Assembly: GCA_004555855.1 (NCBI GenBank)
Contig: SFJQ01000115.1
Span: 1-8,216 of the forward strand
Length of the DNA stretch: 8,216 nt
From: [Eubacterium] saphenum
GTDB taxonomy: Bacteria; Bacillota; Clostridia; Oscillospirales; Ruminococcaceae
Reading direction: 5' to 3'
Below the pieces are notes generated by a model. It was not told the origin of the DNA, ran no database searches, and saw only the letters and a program-made list of their open reading frames with translations. Shown here piece after piece: positions 1 through 5,005 of this stretch. A program made the translations under genes and the position numbers. Position 1 is the first letter of the stretch, and each line of letters starts with the position of its first letter.

Positions 1-982
1 AATCGGTGAAAAGAGTTGCCGCAAGCAAAGCCAAACCAACAACCAGCGAAACCGAGCCGCCTGTCATAAGCATTGCGGGAACGCTCTTTGTCGTTACCCA
101 AACCAGCACGATAAATCCCGCAGCAAGCACCAGAACAGCGATTACAACTATCGGATTTAACGCAACAGAGGTAAATCCACCGATATCGCCGAGAGCATTA
201 TCCGGGTTTGCGTCGCCTATTGACGCGAAATTCTGAGAAACCATCTCGGATATGTACTCGCGATTTTCGCTGAGATTGATGTTATACGAACAGTACTTCT
301 GCAGACTCTTTTCGGAACCTTCGATAACCTTCATAATCTTTGACTTGGAAAGCGGAGAATCGGACTTTCCGGTCATTATATAGTCCTCGTATGCCTTAAC
401 AACTTCGCCGATATAAGGCATAATTTTGGAGTCCTCGAGAACGCCTGTCACAGCGTCGCTGTCGATGCTGTAATCGTGAGAAAGATATACAACAAAATCA
501 GCAAGCGTCATATCATCATCGATACCGTTTACGTCAACGCCGCTATTTTCCAGCTGCTCGGTAATTTTCTTGTTTGTAAGAATATCTCCGATAACAACCT
601 CTGCGGGGTTGCTTTGTGATACATTTTCGGAAATACTGTTGTTTGAAAACGCGCTGCTGACGCTTAAGCCTATCGAACCATAAATCTCAAACAAGAAAAC
701 AAACAGACCAAACACTATTGAAAGCAGCACGATAACCGGCGTAGGCGCTTTTTTCCACTGCTTCTTTTCACGCACTTTTTTCGGCTGTTCAACCGCAGGG
801 TAAACGTTCTGCATCTCCGGAACCGGAGCAGGCTGCTCTGCCATCACGGGCGCAGGCTGCTCACCGATTATAGGAGCAGCGGGGGTTGGTGCCGCGGGAT
901 TTGGTTTCCCGACAGGAAAACCACATTCGGGGCAAAACAACGCCTCGTTGATAATTTGTTTTCCACAATTTTCGCAAAACAT
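1..982 (-). CDS. Zinc-ribbon membrane protein, 3' end cut by window edge
   Basis: An open frame of 327 codons starts at ATG 982 and runs without a stop off the left edge, so the C-terminus is missing. A GGGAGG ribosome binding site (991-996) sits 8 bases upstream of the ATG and fixes the start. The N-terminus is a zinc ribbon of the kind that opens many Firmicute membrane proteins, with Cys3-x2-Cys6 and Cys17-x2-Cys20. A Pro/Ala-rich linker follows (about 28-65), then a basic KKVREKKQWKK stretch, a first membrane helix (about 82-101), a soluble, probably extracytoplasmic domain (about 105-270), and two more helices (about 275-296 and 303-325). The family is common but uncharacterised, so no substrate or reaction can be named. 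The gene has its own strong promoter (1040-1069) and is separate from the gene behind it. Confidence 0.85.
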   Translation of the reverse strand, partial: MFCENCGKQIINEALFCPECGFPVGKPNPAAPTPAAPIIGEQPAPVMAEQPAPVPEMQNVYPAVEQPKKVREKKQWKKAPTPVIVLLSIVFGLFVFLFEIYGSIGLSVSSAFSNNSISENVSQSNPAEVVIGDILTNKKITEQLENSGVDVNGIDDDMTLADFVVYLSHDYSIDSDAVTGVLEDSKIMPYIGEVVKAYEDYIMTGKSDSPLSKSKIMKVIEGSEKSLQKYCSYNINLSENREYISEMVSQNFASIGDANPDNALGDIGGFTSVALNPIVVIAVLVLAAGFIVLVWVTTKSVPAMLMTGGSVSLVVGLALLAATLFTD

Positions 983-1034
983 TCTCAAAACCTCCCAAAT
1001 CTTTTTTCTCACGCAAAGGAATAAATTAATCCAA

Positions 1035-1069
1035 ATTATATTATATCATAATATGTATAATTTTGTCAA
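1035..1069 (-). promoter_or_regulatory. Sigma-A-type promoter for the zinc-ribbon gene
   Basis: On the minus strand a perfect -35 box TTGACA (1064-1069) is followed after 18 bases by a perfect -10 box TATAAT (1040-1045). A second overlapping TATAAT lies at 1035-1040 but would need a 23-base spacer. The -10 box is about 58 bases upstream of the ATG at 982. The surroundings are very AT-rich. This is seen directly; its use is inferred. Confidence 0.75.
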
Positions 1070-1100
1070 TAACTAAATCACATTTTACCGAAAGAGTATG

Positions 1101-1131
1101 AAAATTCAGCCGTGCCGTTTTCAGCTCACGG
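1101..1131 (-). terminator. Weak possible terminator after the DUF2238-like gene
   Basis: On the minus strand, just past the stop codon at 1142, CCGTG and CACGG arms (1127-1131 and 1110-1114) can pair around a 12-base loop, followed by CTGAATTTT (1101-1109). The stem is short and the T-run is only four bases. It is in the right place to end the upstream gene, but the structure is weak. Confidence 0.3.
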
Positions 1132-1141
1132 GACTTTCACA

Positions 1142-1990
1142 TCAGCCTTTTGTTTCGGATAAATCATCGTTTTCCTGCGCGTTTTCGTCCGTTTGCCTCG
1201 GGTTGTCGATGGTGATAATAAATCCCTCGGCAAATTTGTACTTATCGCGGCGGTGAATGTACAGAAAACCTGCCGCCGAGAAAACCACAGCTCCCAGCAT
1301 ATTTACAGCAAGGTCCTTCATCGTGTCGGTTATCCCCACGTCAAGATATCCGCCCTCAATCGTGCAAAGCTCGTTTCCGTCCTTGTCGTACAGCACGGTA
1401 TGGTCGATGTTCTTCACGACAATCTCCTTGTTTTCGCCGCTCGGATTGAGCATAACAGAAGCTACCGTTGTGACAACTCTGTCCTTTTGCATATCCTTGT
1501 GGAACATTTTGTCGCCGCTGAACTCGAAAAATTCCCACAAAACTCCCACGGTCATCGAGAAGCAAAACGAAATCAGCGCGACAAAAAGCGGCGTCATCTG
1601 AATACGCTTTGAGTGCGTGTTCAGCAAATCGATAAGCCCAAATCCCACGGACGCGGCAAGAAAGCCGGTTGTCGTGTGAAGAATGCTGTCCCAAATGGGG
1701 ATTTTGTTGTAGAAATTCGCAATTTCGCCGAGGATTTCCGCCGCGAACACAAACACAATCACCGAGATTTCCAGCACATTCGGGAGGGTTATCCCGATTT
1801 TAGACTTGAGGAACACGGGAATGTACATCAGCGCAATCGACAGCACGCAAAGTGCCACATTCTGCCAGTTCTCGAGAAAAATCTGCCTTATCATCACAAG
1901 CAAAACCGCTCCCACGCACACGTTCAGCACAATCACGCAGCTTTTTTTCGAGGAATGATAGTTTTCTTTCAGTTGGTCTATGTATTTCAT
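1142..1990 (-). CDS. DUF2238 / YjdF-like integral membrane protein
   Basis: This 282-residue protein has about six predicted membrane helices (about 18-38, 44-61, 70-92, 105-123, 133-152 and 226-246). Motifs fit the DUF2238 (YjdF) family: WDSILHTTTGF at 100-110, GVLWEFFEF at 149-157, and GYLDVGITDTMKDL at 214-227. The acidic and His residues lie next to the helices, which suggests a functional site in the membrane plane, but the family has no established function. A soluble insert (about 160-212) separates the last helix, and a polar acidic tail ends the protein. ATG at 1990 is preferred: AAAGGG (2001-2006) lies 9 bases before it, while an in-frame TTG at 1996 would be only 3 bases from that site. 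The gene has its own promoter and seems monocistronic. Confidence 0.82.
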   Translation of the reverse strand: MKYIDQLKENYHSSKKSCVIVLNVCVGAVLLVMIRQIFLENWQNVALCVLSIALMYIPVFLKSKIGITLPNVLEISVIVFVFAAEILGEIANFYNKIPIWDSILHTTTGFLAASVGFGLIDLLNTHSKRIQMTPLFVALISFCFSMTVGVLWEFFEFSGDKMFHKDMQKDRVVTTVASVMLNPSGENKEIVVKNIDHTVLYDKDGNELCTIEGGYLDVGITDTMKDLAVNMLGAVVFSAAGFLYIHRRDKYKFAEGFIITIDNPRQTDENAQENDDLSETKG

Positions 1991-2021
1991 TTGCAAACGC
2001 CCTTTCTAAGCTTTTATCACT

Positions 2022-2050
2022 ATTATAGCACTTTGTCGCAGCATTTGCAA
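2022..2050 (-). promoter_or_regulatory. Promoter of the DUF2238-like gene
   Basis: On the minus strand, TTGCAA (2045-2050, four of six -35 bases) is followed after 17 bases by a perfect TATAAT (2022-2027). It lies 32 bases upstream of the ATG at 1990 and just past the tandem terminators of the ABC operon, so the gene is likely transcribed on its own. Confidence 0.65.
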
Positions 2051-2060
2051 GACAATTCCG

Positions 2061-2092
2061 AAAAAAAAGCCCGAACGCGCGCGGCGGTCGGG
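2061..2092 (-). terminator. Second intrinsic terminator of the ABC operon
   Basis: On the minus strand, CCCGA (2088-2092) pairs with TCGGG (2070-2074) around a GC-rich 13-base interior that can pair further. A C and then eight T residues follow (2061-2068). It lies between the first terminator (2121-2150) and the promoter of the next gene, so it acts as a backup stop and insulator. Confidence 0.7.
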
Positions 2093-2120
2093 ATTGTGTT
2101 ATATTTTCGCTGAATCTGCA

Positions 2121-2150
2121 ACAAAAAGAGCGCCCCGAAGGACGCCCTTT
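2121..2150 (-). terminator. Intrinsic terminator of the ABC operon
   Basis: On the minus strand, a nine-pair stem (2140-2148 with 2127-2135, including two G-T pairs) closes a UUCG tetraloop (2136-2139) and runs into five T residues (2123-2127, overlapping the stem by one). It starts 12 bases after the permease stop codon. A stable tetraloop, GC-rich stem and T-run make this a textbook Rho-independent terminator. Confidence 0.85.
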
Positions 2151-2161
2151 CCTATTCGATT

Positions 2162-2929
2162 TTACTTCAAATCCGCGCGCATTTTGTTCTTGAAAACGAC
2201 AATCGAGAGTATCAGAACAACCAGCGCATAGCCTGCGGTTATCGCCAGATGAATGAAGAAATCGCCCGAAAAATCCAGCGCGCAAGCCATTCTTGCCGCT
2301 TTTACTCCGTGGAAGAACGGGAGGACGTTGCAGACATCGAGCAAAACGCCGCCTGTTGCCTCCGCGTCAAAAAATACTCCTCCGACAAACGAGCCGAGCG
2401 AGATGATAATCGAGCAAAGTCCGGGAGCCGCTTTTTCGTTGAACAGCGTGCCGAAAAACAGCCCGAAGCTCACCATCAGGACCATTGTCGGTAGCAGCGC
2501 AACAACCGCAAGAAGCAGTCCGAGCGGGTTCAGCGAAATGCCCACGACAAGCGATACTATGTACGAAGCAACGAATGTGATTACAGACTGAATTATCGCG
2601 AGGATTCCCATCGGGAGCGTGTATCCCGCGATGAAGTCGCCGCTTTTCATCGGCGTTGCATAAAGTCTTACCAGAAAAGCGCCCGAGCGGTCTTTTGCTA
2701 TCGAAAGGCTTGTGAAAAGCATCACGAAAGTCAAGCCGAAGAAGGCAATTCCGCCCGCGAGGTTGTCGATACGGAAATTCGTCACACCGGCTTCCGGCGG
2801 AACACTCTCGTTTACAAGCGTCATCACAACCAGCATTACCAGCGGAAATCCCAGACAGAAAATATAACTCAGCGGGTCGCGGATTATTTCCAGAAAATTT
2901 CTCTTTGCAAAAGCGTTTATCTTATTCAT
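2162..2929 (-). CDS. ABC-2 type exporter, membrane permease
   Basis: This 255-residue protein has the six-helix plan of ABC-2 permeases. A short basic N-terminus (KRNFLEIIRDP) leads into helix 1 (about 20-40), then an external loop with NFRIDNLAGG, helices at about 57-75, 103-128, 135-158 and 168-188, and a last helix near 228-247. The cytoplasmic stretch KDRSGAFLVRLYATPM matches the coupling region typical of this superfamily (drug and lantibiotic exporters). It is the natural partner of the ATPase encoded just before it: the two frames overlap by four bases (ATGA at 2926-2929), which implies translational coupling. An AAGG site lies about 7-8 bases before the ATG. The substrate cannot be told from sequence; self-protection against a drug or peptide is a reasonable guess only. 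Confidence 0.9.
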   Translation of the reverse strand: MNKINAFAKRNFLEIIRDPLSYIFCLGFPLVMLVVMTLVNESVPPEAGVTNFRIDNLAGGIAFFGLTFVMLFTSLSIAKDRSGAFLVRLYATPMKSGDFIAGYTLPMGILAIIQSVITFVASYIVSLVVGISLNPLGLLLAVVALLPTMVLMVSFGLFFGTLFNEKAAPGLCSIIISLGSFVGGVFFDAEATGGVLLDVCNVLPFFHGVKAARMACALDFSGDFFIHLAITAGYALVVLILSIVVFKNKMRADLK

Positions 2930-3666
2930 CTTGCCGCCTTCTTTCCGTATTTTTCGGCAATTGCCACAAAGCTCTCCTCAAGACCTTTCTTGCCGCTCAA
3001 CTCCTCAAGCTCTGCGAGAGTGCCGAGCGCGGCGATTTGTCCCTCGAGCATTATGGCAATTCTGTCGGCGAGATGTTCTGCTTCTTCCATGTGGTGAGTT
3101 GTGAGAACGATGGTGATTTTGCCCTTCAGCTCCTCGACAACGCTCCACAAATCGCGCCTTGCCAGAACATCAAGACCGAGCGTCGGTTCATCGAGGAACA
3201 GCACCTTCGGCTCGGAAATCAGCGCCATCGCGATGGACAGCTTGCGCTTCCAGCCGCCCGAAAGCGTTTTTGAGCGGGAGTTTCTCACTTCCTCCATATT
3301 GAACAGCTTAATCATTTCCTCGATTTTCGCCGTGGTTTTTTCCGTTGAGTAGCCGTAGATACCGCAAATCAGGCGCAGGTTCTCGAAAACGGTGAGATTA
3401 TCGGCAACGGCGGTGTCCTGCGGGGAGATGTCGATGATTTCTTTGACCGCCTGCGGCTCTTTTATGCAGCTTTTCCCGCAGACAAAGCACTCTCCGCTTG
3501 TCGGCTCGGACAAGCAGGACAGCATACGCACGGTTGTGGTTTTACCCGCGCCGTTTACTCCGAGCAGAGCGAAAAGCTCGCCCTCGCCGACCGTCAAATC
3601 AAGCTCGGAAACCGCGGTTTTTGTTTTATAGCGTTTCGTGAGCTTTCTGGTTTCAATCGCGTTCAT
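2926..3666 (-). CDS. ABC transporter ATP-binding protein (exporter type)
   Basis: This 246-residue nucleotide-binding subunit powers the adjacent ABC-2 permease. All motifs are intact: Walker A GVNGAGKTT at 36-44, Q-loop Gln83 in SPQDT, signature LSGGW at 135-139, Walker B VLFLDE at 155-160 with catalytic Glu160, D-loop GLD at 164-166, and switch His191 in TTHH. The layout, with a short C-terminal tail, fits the CcmA/DrrA-like family that pairs with ABC-2 permeases. The start ATG (3664-3666) has a GAGG site (3673-3676) that overlaps the TGA of the upstream regulator gene. Only 8 bases separate the two genes, so they share one transcript and are probably coupled in translation. Confidence 0.95.
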   Translation of the reverse strand: MNAIETRKLTKRYKTKTAVSELDLTVGEGELFALLGVNGAGKTTTVRMLSCLSEPTSGECFVCGKSCIKEPQAVKEIIDISPQDTAVADNLTVFENLRLICGIYGYSTEKTTAKIEEMIKLFNMEEVRNSRSKTLSGGWKRKLSIAMALISEPKVLFLDEPTLGLDVLARRDLWSVVEELKGKITIVLTTHHMEEAEHLADRIAIMLEGQIAALGTLAELEELSGKKGLEESFVAIAEKYGKKAAR

Positions 3667-3674
3667 TTTTTACC

Positions 3675-4088
3675 TCACTTTCGGGGGGGCAAATCATTGT
3701 GGTTAATTTCAGGGATTTTCACAAGCGCAAGACCTTTGTCCTCATCGCCGAGCAGCAAAAGCGAATCGCCGGGCTTTAAGCCGAACACCTCGCGCGCTTT
3801 TTCGGGAAGCGCAACCTCGCCGTTTTCGTTCATTTTGGTGAAACCGAAAAGGTGCTTTCCTTCATCGAGCTGAGGCGGGACGGTTGTGGTGAGATTTCGG
3901 GCAAGCGTATCCACGGACATATCGTACAAATCCGCGAGCGCAATCATATTATCGATATTCGGGACAGACGCGCCGCTTTCCCACTTTGCGACAGCCTGCC
4001 GCGAAACACCGAGCTTTTCGGCAATCTGCTCTTGTGTGTAGCCGTTTTTCTGCCGGAACAGTCTGAGGTTGTTGTAAGCAAATCCCAT
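3675..4088 (-). CDS. XRE-type HTH regulator with C-terminal AbrB-like segment
   Basis: This 137-residue protein begins with a clear XRE/Cro-type helix-turn-helix (about 7-60). The motif TQEQIAEKLGVSRQAVAKWESG (18-39) contains both helices of the DNA-binding unit. The second half (about 82-125, GFTKMNENGEVALPEKAREVFGL and onward) looks like a SpoVT/AbrB-type swapped-hairpin fold: a beta strand, V-x-L-P-E-K-A-R, then LKPGD and further strands. It is the first gene of the ABC operon and has the operon promoter and a palindrome just upstream, so autoregulation together with control of the exporter is likely. A CCCCTT sequence at 4095-4100 (AAGGGG on the minus strand) is the ribosome binding site, 6 bases from ATG 4088. 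The last codons run through seven C residues (3683-3689), a spot prone to slippage. Confidence 0.9.
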   Translation of the reverse strand: MGFAYNNLRLFRQKNGYTQEQIAEKLGVSRQAVAKWESGASVPNIDNMIALADLYDMSVDTLARNLTTTVPPQLDEGKHLFGFTKMNENGEVALPEKAREVFGLKPGDSLLLLGDEDKGLALVKIPEINHNDLPPRK

Positions 4089-4111
4089 ATTTTACCCCTT
4101 ACCTATATTAA

Positions 4112-4140
4112 ATTATAACGCAATTGTTTTTGTTATTCAA
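4112..4140 (-). promoter_or_regulatory. Promoter of the regulator-ABC exporter operon
   Basis: On the minus strand, TTGAAT (4135-4140, four of six -35 bases) is followed after exactly 17 bases by a perfect TATAAT (4112-4117). The -10 box lies 23 bases before the ATG at 4088. No other promoter of this quality was found inside the operon, so all three genes probably depend on it. Confidence 0.75.
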
Positions 4141-4157
4141 CCAAGCAAAGATTACAA

Positions 4158-4181
4158 AAATGTAAACTTTTGTTTACATTT
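4158..4181. promoter_or_regulatory. Perfect palindrome, candidate operator
   Basis: Two perfect 10-base arms, AAATGTAAAC and GTTTACATTT, flank a TTTT spacer. The site ends 18 bases upstream of the -35 box of the regulator-exporter operon. Its two-fold symmetry and size fit a dimeric HTH protein, and the obvious candidate is the regulator encoded just downstream. There is no T-run after the arms, so it is unlikely to be a terminator. Binding is inferred. Confidence 0.55.
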
Positions 4182-4195
4182 CACGGCGAAAATAC

Positions 4196-4221
4196 AAAAA
4201 AACACCGCACTTTTAATGCGG
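4196..4221 (-). terminator. Small intrinsic terminator with no clear gene in front
   Basis: On the minus strand, CCGCA and TGCGG arms (4217-4221 and 4205-4209) close a seven-base loop, then TG and a run of seven T residues (4196-4202) follow. It lies about 375 bases past the tRNA operon and ahead of the exporter promoter. It could stop read-through from the tRNAs, or it could be a leftover of a lost gene. Confidence 0.55.
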
Positions 4222-4329
4222 AGCTCAAAATGTTGTCAAAAATCGCCCCGAAAAGCGAGCAGGAAAACAGCGGCTTGAAATTCGGCTGAACAAAGTCGCT
4301 TGCGGGTGAAAAAACCGCGCTACAAATCC

Positions 4330-4526
4330 GGATTGTCGCACCGCGGCTTTCAATGTTTTCGTGCTGGTGTGACATTCTGTCACCTGCGAAAACACTACGC
4401 CAAGAAGGAGAGCCACGCGCGGCTCAAAACAGGATTGTCGCACCGCAGCTTTCAATGTTTTCGTGCTGGTGTGACATTCTGTCACCTGCGAAAACACTAC
4501 GCCAAGAAGGAGAGCCACGCGCGGCT
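4330..4526. repeat. Two tandem copies of a 95-bp hairpin-forming repeat, period 102 bp
   Basis: Copy 1 (4330-4424) and copy 2 (4432-4526) differ at one base only (G against A in the CACCGCRGCT stretch) and are separated by 7 bases. Each holds an imperfect hairpin with perfect 8-base outer arms TGTTTTCG and CGAAAACA (4354-4361 with 4387-4394; 4456-4463 with 4489-4496) and inner arms GTGACA/TGTCAC around TTC. Each ends in the near-palindrome AGCCACGCGCGGCT. Reading frames across the repeat on both strands have no start context and simply repeat the unit, so it is taken as non-coding. It may belong to a family of dispersed intergenic repeats; copy number in the genome cannot be judged from this window. 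Confidence 0.85.
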
Positions 4527-4561
4527 TTTGGGAATTTTGTGCTTGTGCAAAATTCCCAAAA
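4526..4561. other. Perfect 14-bp AT-rich inverted repeat
   Basis: TTTTGGGAATTTTG (4526-4539) is the exact reverse complement of 4548-4561, with an eight-base loop. It starts on the last base of repeat copy 2 and lies just past the likely tRNA terminator. It has no T-run of its own beyond the arms. It could be part of the repeat element or a second RNA stop signal. Confidence 0.6.
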
Positions 4562-4595
4562 ACGCCGAGGACCTCAAGCTGAAAGCTCGAGGTCC
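4558..4595 (-). terminator. Likely terminator of the tRNA operon
   Basis: On the minus strand, two bases after the CCA of tRNA-Tyr, GGACCTC (4589-4595) pairs with GAGGTCC (4569-4575). Inside it AGCT pairs with AGCT after one mismatch, closing a three-base loop. Five T residues (4558-4562) follow after a six-base gap. The position is right; the gap before the T-run makes it a slightly imperfect terminator. Confidence 0.6.
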
Positions 4596-4597
4596 AA

Positions 4598-4682
4598 TGG
4601 TGGGCGCAGGTGGATTCGGACCACCGAAGCGAAACGCAACAGATTTACAGTCTGCCCCCTTTGGCCACTCGGGAATGCGCCC
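4598..4682 (-). tRNA. tRNA-Tyr (anticodon GUA)
   Basis: This 85-base gene includes an encoded CCA end (4598-4600). The acceptor arms GGGCGCA (4676-4682) and TGCGCCC (4602-4608) pair fully, with A as discriminator base. The anticodon loop reads CTGTAAA with GTA as anticodon, and a long class II variable arm follows, as expected for bacterial tRNA-Tyr. The T-arm contains GGTCCGAATCC, a small departure from the usual GGTTCGAATCC. It is transcribed after tRNA-Thr, 19 bases downstream. Confidence 0.93.
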
Positions 4683-4701
4683 ATATAAATCAAAAGAAAT
4701 T

Positions 4702-4777
4702 TGGAGCTGGTGAACGGACTCGAACCCCTGACCTGCTGATTACAAATCAGCTGCTCTACCAACTGAGCTACACCAGC
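4702..4777 (-). tRNA. tRNA-Thr (anticodon UGU)
   Basis: This 76-base class I tRNA includes an encoded CCA (4702-4704). The acceptor arms GCTGGTG (4771-4777) and CACCAGC (4706-4712) pair fully, with discriminator T. The anticodon stem GCTGA/TCAGC closes a TTTGTAA loop with TGT as anticodon, which reads ACA and other ACN codons. The D-arm (AGCTCAGTTGGTAGAGC) and T-arm (GGGGTTCGAGTCC) are standard. It is the first gene of a two-tRNA operon with a consensus promoter 32 bases upstream. Confidence 0.96.
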
Positions 4778-4808
4778 ATTTGCTCCCTCAATTTCTAACG
4801 ACTTGTAT

Positions 4809-4837
4809 ATTATATCACAACAAACCTCGTTTGTCAA
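4809..4837 (-). promoter_or_regulatory. Consensus promoter of the tRNA operon
   Basis: On the minus strand a perfect TTGACA (4832-4837) and a perfect TATAAT (4809-4814) are separated by exactly 17 bases. This is an ideal housekeeping promoter, as expected for tRNA genes in Firmicutes. The -10 box lies 31 bases before the first base of tRNA-Thr. Confidence 0.9.
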
Positions 4838-4891
4838 TACCTTTTTTCAAAAAAACCATAAAATTTTTCCGGATGTCAAAAAACCGCTCCG

Positions 4892-4907
4892 ATGTAACGC
4901 ATTACAT
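4892..4907. promoter_or_regulatory. Small palindrome in the AT-rich spacer, possible operator
   Basis: ATGTAA and TTACAT arms flank a CGCA spacer (ATGTAACGCATTACAT), in an otherwise A/T-only stretch between the tRNA promoter and the forward -10 box at 4983-4988. Its location about 50-90 bases upstream of that box would suit a regulator site for a rightward gene. The sequence shows symmetry only; any function is a guess. Confidence 0.3.
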
Positions 4908-4959
4908 TAAAAAAACTGTACAATTTGCAAAAAATTTGAAAAAAATCTAAAAAAACATC

Positions 4960-4988
4960 TAGCAATTTTTTTTATTTTCTGTTATAAT
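4960..4988 (+). promoter_or_regulatory. Orphan rightward promoter at the sequence junction
   Basis: On the plus strand a perfect TATAAT (4983-4988) follows a weak -35 candidate TAGCAA (4960-4965) after a T-rich 17-base spacer. It would drive rightward transcription, but no plus-strand gene follows: the DNA from about 5,000 on is the antisense of the lipoprotein gene. The box fits the Firmicute style of the left part, and its own gene is apparently missing. Confidence 0.4.
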
Positions 4989-5005
4989 ATATGCAGGAGT
5001 TTTGG
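4980..5005. other. Likely junction between two unrelated genomes
   Basis: Left of here the DNA is AT-rich Firmicute spacer with sigma-A-type promoters. Right of here it is the coding sequence of a Gram-negative, Myxococcota-type lipoprotein with GC-richer codons. The last codons of that frame (CAT ATA TTA TAA) use A/T-ending codons uncommon in the rest of it, so the switch probably falls at about 4,985-5,000. The exact base cannot be fixed by eye. Confidence 0.65.

Noticed and set aside
1991..1996. TTG start two codons upstream in the DUF2238-like gene
   Set aside because: It would be only 3 bases from the AAAGGG site, while ATG 1990 has proper spacing.
2249..3631. Plus-strand frames opposite the ABC genes
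   Set aside because: The minus strand holds complete ABC-2 permease and ATPase motifs; the opposite frames have no recognisable content.
4225..4518. Minus-strand open frame of 97 codons across the tandem repeat
   Set aside because: It only translates the repeat unit twice, has no ribosome binding site and covers a hairpin-rich region; taken as spurious.
4330..4526. CRISPR array or integron attC sites
   Set aside because: The 95-bp units are almost adjacent with 7-base gaps and no spacers, and no GTTRRRY core or integrase is visible.
4300..4713. Plus-strand open frame of 137 codons
   Set aside because: It runs through the repeat, the terminator hairpins and the whole tRNA-Tyr gene on the opposite strand, so it cannot be a real gene as drawn.
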